Shown here: one piece after another, positions 18,791 through 27,494 of the stretch
Position numbering within the stretch: the stretch's first letter is position 1
How the letters are laid out: each line of letters opens with the position of its first letter
Assembly: GCF_024362485.1 (NCBI RefSeq)
Contig: NZ_CP101456.1
Coordinates: 2,294,001 to 2,358,000, forward strand
Length of the DNA stretch: 64,000 nucleotides
Source of the DNA: Natronobeatus ordinarius
Lineage (GTDB): Archaea > Halobacteriota > Halobacteria > Halobacteriales > Natrialbaceae
Direction: 5' to 3'
Translations under genes and position numbers: made by a program
Notes under the pieces: generated by a model
Database searches by the model: none
Told to the model about the DNA's origin: nothing
Seen by the model: only the letters and a program-made list of their open reading frames with translations

Positions 18791-19999
18791 TCAATCCAGC
18801 CCTGGCCCATCAGATAAGTTATGTTCGTCCAAGATGTTCTCCCAAATGATTCCACGGGCATTCCCCCAAGAGGTCGCACCTCGATGAATCCCAGCCATAT
18901 AGATGTCGCCGCTGCCAGTCTGACCATCAATATAGAAATGTGGTCCGCCTGAATCACCGTCATCCCGAGGTGCAGTTGTGGTAAAGTAATCATTTGACAC
19001 AGATACATTATTCAATTCACCTGATGAGAACCCAGTAGTTATCCCTTGCTTCATCAGTGTTGCTCCACCGTCTTCGTTATCTTGGAGCCAGTCAGTGGTT
19101 ACATAACCACTGATTGGGTTATCACGATAATTGTCTCCGGAATAACGATCTGCCATTTTGTCAGTTAGATCAGGAGAGCCAGTAATTTCTACCACGGCGG
19201 AATCCATTCGAGATCCCCAAAGGTCACTACTACTATAAGCAACTTTGTTGGTTGATCCGACTATAGTTGTGTTTTGCCCCATGTTTTTGCCTTCTTCTGC
19301 ATCGAAGCAGTGAGCCGCAGTTACATAGGCATACTCACCGAGGTCTAGGTCGTAAACTCTGTAACCGCCAGTACAACCGAAATATTCTCCATCTTCCCCT
19401 TCTGTGATGATCTTACACCCTCCGGGGATAGGGCGGTATTGATAATCATAATATTGAGACTCAATTGTTGCTTCATCCTCCTCCAACTCTTCTCCCTCCA
19501 TCTCATCAGTCTCTTGGAAACCCGCTTCTTCTTCTACAATAATGGGGACATCAAGAGTTGTACTCTTCCCACCATATTCTAATGTCGTGGATAAGGCTTC
19601 AGGGACTGAATCCTTAATAGACGGTTCACTTTCATTTACAGACATCCGATCACGGCGCTCACGGTTGATCTGAACTGAAACCACTTTGTTCCCAGATTTG
19701 GTTTTGACGACTACATCGATTCCTGTAGGATCTATATCCTTACTTGCTAAGCTCCGTTTTAGCTCCTGACCCGCTTTATAACGGCTTTGGGTATTTTCCC
19801 ATTCATCCCGGGGAATCGTGTAGTATTCATCTTCAATTTCTGCACTTTCACGGACATCTGTTCGTACAAATTTTCTTCTTGGCACCTCTTTTTCTGGATC
19901 ATCGGTTAGTTCTGCAAGTGCACTCTTGCTCAAGGAACTCACAGCAACTGAGGAGACGCCCAGTCCAGTAAGTGCCTTGATGAATCGTCGCTTTCCCAT
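18791..19999 (-). CDS. Tat-exported trypsin-like serine protease
   Basis: A ~402-residue protein. A twin-arginine signal (MGKRRFIKALTGLGVSSVAV, ending near SALA) is followed by a ~150-residue propeptide-like region, then a chymotrypsin-fold domain. The catalytic triad can be read in order: VTAAHCF (His), MDSAVVEI (Asp) and DGDSGGPHF (Ser). Similar proteases are secreted by many haloarchaea, where some mature by removing the propeptide. GC content is far below that of the core chromosome, so the gene was probably acquired. An in-frame start 12 codons upstream (20035) would put extra residues before the twin-arginine motif and is less likely. Confidence 0.88.
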   Translation of the reverse strand: MGKRRFIKALTGLGVSSVAVSSLSKSALAELTDDPEKEVPRRKFVRTDVRESAEIEDEYYTIPRDEWENTQSRYKAGQELKRSLASKDIDPTGIDVVVKTKSGNKVVSVQINRERRDRMSVNESEPSIKDSVPEALSTTLEYGGKSTTLDVPIIVEEEAGFQETDEMEGEELEEDEATIESQYYDYQYRPIPGGCKIITEGEDGEYFGCTGGYRVYDLDLGEYAYVTAAHCFDAEEGKNMGQNTTIVGSTNKVAYSSSDLWGSRMDSAVVEITGSPDLTDKMADRYSGDNYRDNPISGYVTTDWLQDNEDGGATLMKQGITTGFSSGELNNVSVSNDYFTTTAPRDDGDSGGPHFYIDGQTGSGDIYMAGIHRGATSWGNARGIIWENILDEHNLSDGPGLD

Positions 20000-20114
20000 C
20001 AAATGGTAGTCGTTATTGCGTGTCATGAATGACACAAAATAGTTAATGTTCTGATCAGTAATAAATCTATTGGTGAATCTAAATATCTATGATAATAACT
20101 ACAAGTAGTGGATT

Positions 20115-20787
20115 TTGGAATTCGAGAGTGATCTGGATCTCCGCTCTATTAAGTGCGAACGAGTCGCAGACGCGCTCGACGAGGAAACAGAGACAGCACA
20201 TAACAAGCGTCCTGATGATGAGACGGAGGCTGGGTCCTCGACGACGATATTTGTACGGATGGGGGAACTGTTGTTGGTTTTTGTGATGCTTCGCATCCAC
20301 AACCCTACGACAATTCACATCGACTGTGGTACGTCGATGATCCGACACTGGAACGACCGCTGGTGAAGCTTGACGAACCAGCGGTCGGGTGTTATACGCT
20401 CAACGGTGAAAGTGTCCTGACGTTCCCTGAAGATCAATCGAAAGAGAACATCTGTGCTCTATTGGAGGAGGTTCGCGAGCAGAATCCGTGTTCCCGGATT
20501 CTGCTCGTCTTGGACAACTTCTCGTCACACATCTGTGAACACACGCGCAAGCGCACACATCAACTCGGTATCGATCTCGTCTTTCTTCCGGTTGGCTCAC
20601 CGCATCTTAACCCAATCGAGCAGGTCTGGAAAGTGCTCAACGCAATGCCTCGCCAACCGTCGTGGCGAGCGAGAGCGCGTTCCGCACTCTCGCTCGCCGT
20701 CTCTTCAACACCCTCACCAATCGACTTGGATTTGCCAAGTCCTGGATCGACCAATTTCTCAGTCCATATTTGCAAAAGTTATCTTGA
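20115..20787 (+). pseudogene. IS630-family transposase remnant, frameshifted and 5'-truncated
   Basis: Pieces of one DDE transposase are spread over three frames. The first, from ~20115, reads SIKCERVADALDEETETAHN. From ~20258 a second frame carries DGGTVVGFCDASHPQPYDN, LWYVDDPTLERPLVKLDEPA and the catalytic-core sequence ILLVLDNFSSHICEHTRKRT plus SPHLNPIEQVWKVL. From ~20644 a third frame carries the end, SAFRTLARRLFNTLTNRLGF to QKLS and a stop at 20785-20787. The D-N-x-x-x-H and N-P-I-E segments are typical of IS630. The N-terminal DNA-binding part is missing and no terminal repeats were found, so it is inactive. Confidence 0.8.
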
Positions 20788-20887
20788 CCATGACGATCTG
20801 AATACCCACCCCCTTTTAGTTAAAATATCTTACAATGGGTCTGATATACCTGATACAACATCTGTTGATATCGATGGATGCCGCTAA
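20788..20887 (+). pseudogene. 3' tail of a lost gene, related to the neighbouring lipoprotein-like gene
   Basis: Directly after the transposase remnant the sequence encodes DHDDLNTHPLLVKIS ... IPDTTSVDIDG followed by a stop. This resembles the last ~30 residues of the protein encoded on the opposite strand at 20997-21473 (DHDDLITHSLLIRIS ... LPDSIDVRIDG). It is therefore the surviving end of a second, inverted copy of that gene, cut off by the IS630-type element. The nucleotide similarity is partial, so the two copies diverged long ago. Confidence 0.6.
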
Positions 20888-20996
20888 CGGACGCCAAGTA
20901 GCACCGAACTGCGGGATCTGTGATCGCTCGATAAGGGTGATCTGTACAATACAAAGACTCCATAGTGCATTTTGTTTTGTCAGGGCAATACGGTAA

Positions 20997-21473
20997 TCAA
21001 TACCCGTCTATACGGACATCTATTGAATCCGGCAAGCTTTTTTCATCGCTAATCCGAATGAGAAGCGAATGTGTTATGAGGTCATCATGGTCGGGAAGAA
21101 GTGGTTTATCTATAGAAATAGCAACCTGAAGGCCATTTTCAATGCGTTCAATCGAATTCAATTCAAGATCGTCTTCTGATCGCATTCCATTTTGAGCAAC
21201 AAGAATATATGATTCTTCAAAATTGGTTTCTTTGATGAAGTCAGAAACTTGACCGACATCTCTAAATTCGGTGGCTGCAGTTTCTTTATTTGTTATGATC
21301 GTGTGTGACTCTTCTCTTGACCCAAATACATCACGTGCATCGAAAACATTCCCTTCGTAGTATAGCGTATCTACAGTCATACCACTAGGGATTGACGGAG
21401 ATCGAGATCTGTTCCATGCATACCCTGCTCCAAGACCAAGGCCACCGACAGCAAGGAATTTCCGTCGGTCCAT
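20997..21473 (-). CDS. Exported or membrane-anchored protein, unknown
   Basis: A 158-residue protein beginning MDRRKFLAVGGLGLGAGYAW, a twin-arginine or anchor-type N-terminal signal with a short Gly-rich hydrophobic core. The rest is a small beta-rich domain (TLYYEGNVFDARDVFG, ESYILVAQNG, LQVAISIDKPLLPDHDDLIT). I do not recognise the family. The start nine codons in from the open frame was chosen because it places the Arg pair at the very N-terminus. A related tail survives in inverted orientation at 20788-20887, so the gene was once present as an inverted pair. GC is low, as in the rest of the island. Confidence 0.65.
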   Translation of the reverse strand: MDRRKFLAVGGLGLGAGYAWNRSRSPSIPSGMTVDTLYYEGNVFDARDVFGSREESHTIITNKETAATEFRDVGQVSDFIKETNFEESYILVAQNGMRSEDDLELNSIERIENGLQVAISIDKPLLPDHDDLITHSLLIRISDEKSLPDSIDVRIDGY

Positions 21474-21819
21474 ATTCAAATATTTGATGTGTACCACCAT
21501 ATGTCTTCGGGTGACTCAAACAGCTATTTGACCGACTTGCCATATCTACGGAACAGTTGATTCATTGAGTACGACGAGACTGACGACAATGAGCTATTCT
21601 GTCCATTGATGCCAGCAAGATGTAACCCGACGTTCAGAGAAGGCCCGGCTCGACTTTCGTCTCCCCCACCGCAACTCTCGTTTACAGTAGTTGGTAATAC
21701 GGTTTCTTTATTCAGAACCGGAGATGAACTGAAATGAGTTGTTCGGTAACTACACCTACGAATGGAATAGACAGCAACAGACCAGAAAGATTTATAATTT
21801 ATTGTTGGCAATTATTTGT
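21474..21819. other. 346-base stretch without a gene
   Basis: No credible gene was seen. The minus-strand frame across 21524-21811 is Ser/Thr-rich without domain features. The right end holds TTTATAATTT at about 21791-21800, a good TATA box for the small broken gene that begins at 21820. Confidence 0.4.
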
Positions 21820-21996
21820 ATGGAACTTACGCGTGAAAATGTCCTCAAGGTGTTTGGGCCAATATCTATACTGACAGTCCTGATATTAGTGTATCTTACA
21901 TCGCTTTCTTAGTGGTGGGTTCTGGGGATAACGATTCTCGTCGCTATAATTATCCCTCAGTCGATAATTCGGTTTCATCCCAGAATTGATGTCTGA
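21820..21996 (+). pseudogene. Small two-helix membrane protein gene with in-frame stop
   Basis: A TATA box (TTTATAATTT) lies about 25 bases before an ATG. The frame reads MELTRENVLKVFGPISILTV then LILVYLTSLS, meets TAG at 21910-21912, and continues in the same frame as WWVLGITILVAIIIPQSIIR to FHPRIDV and a stop at 21994-21996. With the stop ignored, a 58-codon protein with two transmembrane helices results, a common size and shape for haloarchaeal small membrane proteins. One base change would explain the break. Haloarchaea have no known pyrrolysine system, so read-through is unlikely. Confidence 0.5.
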
Positions 21997-22059
21997 ATTT
22001 CCTGTACTTATCGCCCATCTGAATCGCCATATCGTAGGCATGTGGATAGTTCTATGATA

Positions 22060-22069
22060 CCCAGCTACT
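22060..22069. repeat. Target-site duplication, left copy
   Basis: CCCAGCTACT, directly before the left inverted repeat of the ISH8-like element; the identical ten bases follow its right end. Confidence 0.85.
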
Positions 22070-23472
22070 CATTGGTCTTTAGCTAAGCCTCAGCAGCCGG
22101 TTGGATGGTAGTAGCGAGGTGTTCTTGCAGGATTGGTCGTTGCTTGTGGATCTTCTGAGCGTCTTCGATCAGTCGTTGTAGCAGTGGCGGCGGTGAGTAG
22201 GCGAGATACTCTCTCAGTTCGCGGAGGATGAGCTGGGCGTGCGACCGAAAGGTCGCCGCCCAGCGTTCCGGCGGAAACACGATCCCATCATCAGCGTGCT
22301 CTATGACCAGACCGAGTAAATCACGACTCACGACCAAGGATAACAACGCTGCGTACAGCAGAATCTCTACGATGTGCTTCTTCGTCGTGTCGAACTCGTC
22401 CAGTTCGTACTGCGTCTTCAGTTCACGGAACAACAGCTCTACTTCCCATCTACATCGGTAGATCGTCGCTAGATCGGCCGGGAGAAACTCTTCCCGAGAA
22501 AGGTTCGTGATGTACAGATGGTAGTCGTCGGCGTCCTCGTTGCGGACGCCGACGACGCGGAACCGTTTCGTATCACGTGACTGCGTGCCCGCGTACTCTC
22601 GTCGGTCAAACTCAACCTCGACTTCCACGTCGATGTACTTCCGGGAGAGGTCATCCACGATGTCGAAGATCTTCTCGCCTTCCAAGGGAATGGCGCGGCC
22701 GCGCCATTCCCGTAATTCCTCCGTTACAACCGGGTTCGCGCTCTTTTTCAGTCGGCTCACAAAGTAGCCGTCGTTCTCGTCGATCAACGCGAACCGCCGG
22801 TACTTGAAATAGGCGAGGTCGAAGATCGCTAGCCGTCCTTCCAGCCACGATCCTGTGTTAAACAACGTGCTGTCGTGCGTTTTCTCGTCTGTGACGTTGA
22901 AGTGTTCGACTGTCTGGTCAGTGACGTTGTGGAGCAGGTGGAGCTTCGCTCCAGCCTGCTCCTCGTGACGTGCTTTGTACGCTTCAGAGAGCAACTCGTG
23001 CAACCGCAGGACGGTTCCATCAGCAATCATCACGTCCCTAAAGCGGTCGAGCTCATCAGAGACGGTGTGAGGGACAGCGACCTCGTCGAACCCGTATTCG
23101 ACGAGGTCGCGGAGGTACTCTGCGAGCGTCGGAGTCAACCGCTGGTAGAAGCCTCCCGGTGAGAGCGACTCGTCAGCAGTGGAGTTGTAGGTGCGTCTAA
23201 AGGCCGCAAGTGTTCGGCTTTCGCCTGCGGCGAAGCCGAACGCGAACGACCAGACAAGTGGCGGGATCTGAAGCTTCCCCTCGCGCTCGACCACGCCGAC
23301 GGCATCAGCGTGGTCTTCGAGCGCTTCAGAGGGAAGGAGGTTAGTGAGATGACGTTCAATATGACGTGAGGAGGGTTCTGTGTGCATAGCTGAAGCCTCC
23401 TCATTCCTTCCGAAAAGTGCCACCGATAAGCCGCCGCTGTCATGCGGTTCTTCGCTTAGCTAAAGACGGATG
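22070..23472 (-). mobile_element. Complete ISH8-like insertion sequence (IS4 family)
   Basis: A 1,403-base element flanked by perfect 10-base direct repeats (CCCAGCTACT). Its ends are 19-base imperfect inverted repeats: CATTGGTCTTTAGCTAAGC on the left (22070-22088), and the complement of CATCCGTCTTTAGCTAAGC on the right (23454-23472). Size, repeat length and encoded transposase match ISH8, described in Halobacterium at about 1.4 kb with 10-base duplications. The intact target duplication and open transposase frame suggest a recent insertion. Confidence 0.88.
22083..23423 (-). CDS. IS4-family transposase (ISH8 type)
   Basis: A 446-residue DDE transposase filling the insertion sequence. The catalytic residues appear as D135 (MIADGTVLR), D202 (IFDLAYFKYR) and E329 within the IS4 signature Y-(2)-R-(3)-E-(6)-K (YRCRWEVELLFRELK, from Y322). 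The frame is uninterrupted and its ends lie inside the inverted repeats, so the element may still move. An internal ATG (13 codons in, MHTEPSSRHIERHLTN) is an alternative start. Codon use is more GC-rich than the surrounding island, as expected for an element that moves between haloarchaeal genomes. Confidence 0.93.
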   Translation of the reverse strand: MALFGRNEEASAMHTEPSSRHIERHLTNLLPSEALEDHADAVGVVEREGKLQIPPLVWSFAFGFAAGESRTLAAFRRTYNSTADESLSPGGFYQRLTPTLAEYLRDLVEYGFDEVAVPHTVSDELDRFRDVMIADGTVLRLHELLSEAYKARHEEQAGAKLHLLHNVTDQTVEHFNVTDEKTHDSTLFNTGSWLEGRLAIFDLAYFKYRRFALIDENDGYFVSRLKKSANPVVTEELREWRGRAIPLEGEKIFDIVDDLSRKYIDVEVEVEFDRREYAGTQSRDTKRFRVVGVRNEDADDYHLYITNLSREEFLPADLATIYRCRWEVELLFRELKTQYELDEFDTTKKHIVEILLYAALLSLVVSRDLLGLVIEHADDGIVFPPERWAATFRSHAQLILRELREYLAYSPPPLLQRLIEDAQKIHKQRPILQEHLATTIQPAAEA

Positions 23473-23482
23473 CCCAGCTACT
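23473..23482. repeat. Target-site duplication, right copy
   Basis: CCCAGCTACT, identical to the ten bases at 22060-22069 and directly after the right inverted repeat. Confidence 0.85.
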
Positions 23483-23497
23483 ATTATTAAAGTGGAT

Positions 23498-24004
23498 TCA
23501 GAATCGGTCTTCGTCAATTTGCCGGAACACTTCCTTCATTTCTTCAGGTAATTCCGATGGATGTGGTCGCTGATCTTCCCACATCATTTTTGTATACTCT
23601 TGTATTTCGTCTGGATCATCAACCCACTCGAGGAACTCCTCTTTGCGATCAGTGTATTCCCGTCTTGCATTCACCAATCGTTCGTGACTCTCTGTGAGTC
23701 CAAGATGACGCATTCGCTGTCTGATGTAATGGCCCAACGCAGTCAAGGTCCACACGCGACGGAGCGTGTCATCCCGATACGCCTGGTCCGGTACGATTAG
23801 TCCGAGGTGGACCGCTTCGTCTCTCCGATCATTGAGATAGCCACGACTCACATCCAATAGATCGTCGATCTCGTCAAACCGATACCCCTCACTATTAAGT
23901 AGCGAGATCAATTCAACCGCTCCTTTTCGGTCAAAGAAATCTGATAGCTCAGTGTAATCAATTTCATCGAAGTCTGGAGACGTATCCCGAACATCGTCTG
24001 GCAT
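23498..24004 (-). CDS. Winged-helix transcription regulator
   Basis: A 168-residue acidic protein. Residues ~20-95 form a winged helix-turn-helix: FFDRKGAVELISLLNSEGYR, FDEIDDLLDVSRGYLNDRRD, then the wing region VPDQAYRDDTLRRVWTLTAL. The C-terminal part is a charged helix pair (ERLVNARREYTDRKEEFLEW). Such regulators are frequent next to haloarchaeal mobile elements; the target is unknown. A TTATAAAT element sits about 40 bases before the start on its own strand. It is divergent from the large transposase, so both could be controlled from the shared 276-base gap. Confidence 0.75.
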   Translation of the reverse strand: MPDDVRDTSPDFDEIDYTELSDFFDRKGAVELISLLNSEGYRFDEIDDLLDVSRGYLNDRRDEAVHLGLIVPDQAYRDDTLRRVWTLTALGHYIRQRMRHLGLTESHERLVNARREYTDRKEEFLEWVDDPDEIQEYTKMMWEDQRPHPSELPEEMKEVFRQIDEDRF

Positions 24005-24280
24005 TAGGTACTACTCTGTGTTGGAAATCTATTCATCCTATACATCGATTTATAATGTACTGAAGTACAAAATGAACTAGAGTGAATGCTGTATCATCAT
24101 ATAGTCTGAATAGTGGTTCGCTAATTCCGCTTATGTGGCTCAATCCCGAACGTATTTCCAGAACCTCCAGAACCGACATCCCAATAAATCAGTTCAAATT
24201 GTATCTACAGTGTACTCCCATGATCTGTCCTCACACGCTTCGCCGACTGCTCCCAGTCAAATACAAGTGATAAATCTGCT

Positions 24281-26038
24281 ATGAGTGAAACTGATGACCG
24301 GTACCAGCTTGCTCTAACGAGACAAGTTGATGAACTCATTGAGGCGGAGAGCGACTGGATTACGCTCGCCAATGAGCTAGACGTAGATCGGTACAAACAC
24401 CAGGACACATGTCCCGAATGGACCTCTTCGACGCCATTTCGCCCCATGTTCCTCGCTTATCTGTGGGCAACTGTAGAGGATCACCCGCTTACAGGCATTC
24501 CAGGGAGACTCGAGGACCGACCGAAACTTGCACAGGCGTTTGGGTTCGACCCAGACAATCTCCCCTCTGAAAGTACATGTAAACCGGTTCGACTTGAGGG
24601 CCGATTTGAGAACCTCCAATCGGTTGTGGAATCAGCTGCGGACGATATTCAATCGATCGCGATTGAACGCGGTGCTCCTATTGGATGTGATCTTCTGAAG
24701 CAACAGCACGAGGATACCACCGATGATCCTCCGTCAAATCGAACGGTGCAACGGCTGTTGCGAAAGAAAGGACGAGATGTACTCGAAGAGCTGAAACGGA
24801 GTATCATTCCCTCACTATCGATTCCGCGTCCAGACGACGCCATCTATGACGAAGAGGAGTTGCTCGTCTTGGAGTCGGTTGCAGCAATCCAGCAATCGGC
24901 AGCAAACGATGCAGGAATAATCCATGGTGATCTGAAGAATCCAGACCCAGATCTAGATGATGCCTTCTACGAGGATGGTCCATCTGGGGAGACGCTGCTG
25001 GAATCGATGAAGAACATGTCGGTTGATCAGATTTCGACGGTGATGAACTTCGCATTACGAAAGACGTACACGCGCGTGAAGCCCCGACTCAACGAACTCG
25101 AACACGAGAACGGGTCACGGTTTGGAACCAGAGCGAAAGTCGCACTGGATATCACGTACGTCGCGTACTACGGTGATCGAGATGAGGTAGTGTGGGTCCA
25201 AGGGGCACCTGACGGCAAAGAGTACGACTGGTGTCACAAATTTGCGACTGCCGTAATCGTCGGAGACAACTCGCACTATATCGTTGGTGTCTGTCCGCTC
25301 GGTAGTACTGACTACGCTGACACCGATGCCTATGCTGGTGATGATAAGTCCTATTACGTGGGCGATGTCGCCCGGCGACTCCTTTCGATCGCCGAGAAGT
25401 ACGTGAACATTCGGATGGTGTACGCTGACCGGGAGTTTCATGCCGCAGACGTGATTTACACGCTTGAAAACAAGGATTTGAAGTACGTGATCCCGGCAGT
25501 GAAAGACCAACATCGGATCGGACCGATGTGTGATCGGTTCGATCAGTTGAAACGCGGATACAATGAAGAGAATGATACCCCATTATACGTCAAAAACGAC
25601 TTCCCCATCCACGGCCCTGTGAAGCATGATGTATCGAACACGAAAGTCTATACGAATATTGTGGTACTACCCCCTGATGAGGACGACGATGCAAATGAGG
25701 AGGGATCTCCGCAACCGTTTATCACGAATCTCGAAGTGAGCGATGAGGTCGCGTTGGATCGACGATGGGCGAGAAAGGAAATTGAGCAGTACAGTGATCG
25801 AGCCGCAATTGAGAACTCCTACTCATCGGTGAAGAAGTGTGCTGCATGGACGACGTCAACGGAGATCGAAGTCCGATGGTTCCATTTTGCATTTGGCTGT
25901 ATCATTTACAATCTGTGGCTACTGGTTGACTTTCTCGCCCAGGAGCGGATTGGGGTGATCGAAACGAGAAAGAAACCCCGTATCACCCTCTCCAGATTTC
26001 TCGAGTGGCTCAAGAAGGAGTTGATCACACTCATTTAA
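24281..26038 (+). CDS. Large DDE transposase-like protein
   Basis: A 585-residue protein with a transposase-type catalytic core. Candidate acidic triad: D290 in VALDITYVAYYG, D383 in MVYADREFHAADV, and E511 in YSDRAAIENSYSSVKKC. The final hydrophobic stretch FHFAFGCIIYNLWLLVDF is typical of the closing helices of IS4/IS5-type DDE folds. The N-terminal ~270 residues (LAYLWATVEDHPLTGIPGRL, RTVQRLLRKKGRDVLEELKR) are probably DNA-binding. I cannot assign an IS family. The frame is intact, but by eye I found no terminal inverted repeats or target duplication, so it may be a remnant or a domesticated gene. Confidence 0.75.
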   Translation: MSETDDRYQLALTRQVDELIEAESDWITLANELDVDRYKHQDTCPEWTSSTPFRPMFLAYLWATVEDHPLTGIPGRLEDRPKLAQAFGFDPDNLPSESTCKPVRLEGRFENLQSVVESAADDIQSIAIERGAPIGCDLLKQQHEDTTDDPPSNRTVQRLLRKKGRDVLEELKRSIIPSLSIPRPDDAIYDEEELLVLESVAAIQQSAANDAGIIHGDLKNPDPDLDDAFYEDGPSGETLLESMKNMSVDQISTVMNFALRKTYTRVKPRLNELEHENGSRFGTRAKVALDITYVAYYGDRDEVVWVQGAPDGKEYDWCHKFATAVIVGDNSHYIVGVCPLGSTDYADTDAYAGDDKSYYVGDVARRLLSIAEKYVNIRMVYADREFHAADVIYTLENKDLKYVIPAVKDQHRIGPMCDRFDQLKRGYNEENDTPLYVKNDFPIHGPVKHDVSNTKVYTNIVVLPPDEDDDANEEGSPQPFITNLEVSDEVALDRRWARKEIEQYSDRAAIENSYSSVKKCAAWTTSTEIEVRWFHFAFGCIIYNLWLLVDFLAQERIGVIETRKKPRITLSRFLEWLKKELITLI

Positions 26039-26292
26039 TTCGCGTTCTGGTTTGCATCTCGTGAGAGATATCTGTAGGTAGCGGCGCTGTTTTCGACCTT
26101 ATTTTGGACGTTCGGTCTGTAAATCACTTTTTTGTTGTGTTTGAGAAGTGCTTTCGACCAGTCGTAACCCATTTTCGAAGGCGATTGTCGCGTTTTCGTG
26201 AACGTTTTGACCGGCATTCGCATCGCACCGACGTCAGTTGTGTATATCATTATGGAGTTTATTCGGAGTGTGTCGAACAGAGCTCCTTTCAT
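26035..26292 (-). CDS. Possible small protein, doubtful
   Basis: An 85-codon frame starting MKGALFDTLRINSIMIYTTD, tail to tail with the large transposase, which it overlaps by four bases. It is basic rather than acidic and has no recognisable domain. Position and composition would also fit a remnant of the mobile element's downstream flank. I list it only because the frame is intact and the surrounding 409 bases (26039-26447) hold nothing better. Confidence 0.22.
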   Translation of the reverse strand: MKGALFDTLRINSIMIYTTDVGAMRMPVKTFTKTRQSPSKMGYDWSKALLKHNKKVIYRPNVQNKVENSAATYRYLSRDANQNAN

Positions 26293-26447
26293 TTCGGTGA
26301 TGAAAAGCCTCCCGAGAGACACCGACTGACCGGATTCTGCGGCCGGTAGCAGTCGACGCCTCGACTGCAGGCAGGATTGGCCAGACGCCGGCTCACCCGT
26401 TCGGCCAGGCGTATAACGCCACGATGTGGCCGATAGCGTCAGACCAC

Positions 26448-27494
26448 TCAACACAGCGAATAGACGTGTCGTTCGTACACCGTCCGAACTCGATCGCCCC
26501 AGTTGTGGGTGTAGGTGTCGATGACGTCGCTGGCGACGTCGCCGCGCAGATACTTGACGACGCCGCGATCGCCCGTCCGATCTCGCAGATGGGTCGTAAA
26601 GAAGTGCCGGAAGTAGTGAGGCGTCACGTTCTCCGCCGCCCCGCCCCCCGTCCGATACCAGCCGTGACGACGGGCGTGGCGTTCGACGACGTACCGGACG
26701 TCCGACGGCTGTAGCCGCTGTCCCCACGACCCGCCCGTATCCAGAAAGAGCGGATCGGCCGGTGACACGGCGTCCGGTCGAATCGCCAGCCACTCGAGCA
26801 GGACCTGCTCGAGTTCGTCGTCGACCGGGACGACCGTCGATCGCTTTCGCTTGTTCGACGCGGTTCGTACCTCGCCGTTGACGGTCGCGCCACGCACGGC
26901 GTCGGCGTCGACGTAGAGCGATCGCGGCCGTCCCTCGAGCTGTACCCTGGGGGGCACGTCGACGTCGAGTTCGTCAACCTCGAGGTTGAGATCCTGACGG
27001 TCGAGGTTGCAGAGTTCGCCGACGCGCATCCCCGTCTTCAGCAGCGTCACGACGACCGCCCGCTCGAGCGGGTGGGCAATTTCGGCCACGAACGTCCGCA
27101 TCTCGGCGACGGAGAGCTCCCGCCGCGTCGGGTTCGTGTCGATCGACTCGTCCATCTCCTCGAGCACGAGCGCCATGGGATTGGCGTCGAAGACGCCGAC
27201 TTTGGCCATGTAGTCGTAAAACCGGTGGACGTAGGAGGCGTAGATCGCGATCGTGCTCGGCTCGAGCGAGCCCCGGAGTGAGTGTACCCAGGCCATACAC
27301 TCGCGCTGGCCGACCTCCGCCGGGGTAGGCGAAGCCCCCATCTGTTCGCCGACGAACGCCTCGAACCGCCTGAGTACCCGTTCGTACGCCTCGATCGTCC
27401 GATCGCTTCGGCCGTGGTAGCGCTGATCCTCGAGAAAGTACGCGATCGGATCGTCGACTGCGTCCGCAGCCCCGGGATCTGGCTCAATCGCCAT
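26448..27494 (-). CDS. Tyrosine recombinase / XerC-XerD-like integrase
   Basis: A ~348-residue site-specific recombinase. The N-terminal SAM-like core-binding domain (~15-110: DRTIEAYERVLRRFEAFVGE, STIAIYASYVHRFYDYMAKV) is followed by the catalytic domain with Arg in KTGMRVGELCNLDRQDL, the H-x-x-R box TPHYFRHFFTTHL and the nucleophilic Tyr in VIDTYTHNWGDR. GC content and acidity are those of the core chromosome rather than the low-GC island beside it. It overlaps the upstream DNA-binding-type gene by 11 bases (20 if the GTG at 27503 is used). No flanking tRNA or att repeats were found, so it may be a cellular recombinase rather than an island integrase. Confidence 0.9.
   Translation of the reverse strand: MAIEPDPGAADAVDDPIAYFLEDQRYHGRSDRTIEAYERVLRRFEAFVGEQMGASPTPAEVGQRECMAWVHSLRGSLEPSTIAIYASYVHRFYDYMAKVGVFDANPMALVLEEMDESIDTNPTRRELSVAEMRTFVAEIAHPLERAVVVTLLKTGMRVGELCNLDRQDLNLEVDELDVDVPPRVQLEGRPRSLYVDADAVRGATVNGEVRTASNKRKRSTVVPVDDELEQVLLEWLAIRPDAVSPADPLFLDTGGSWGQRLQPSDVRYVVERHARRHGWYRTGGGAAENVTPHYFRHFFTTHLRDRTGDRGVVKYLRGDVASDVIDTYTHNWGDRVRTVYERHVYSLC

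Noticed and set aside
21524-21811. 95-codon minus-strand gene
   Set aside because: Ser/Thr-rich without domain or signal features; the promoter-like TTTATAATTT here faces the other strand.
21910-21912. Pyrrolysine read-through of TAG
   Set aside because: Haloarchaea are not known to carry the pyrrolysine genes, and the island is rich in broken genes.
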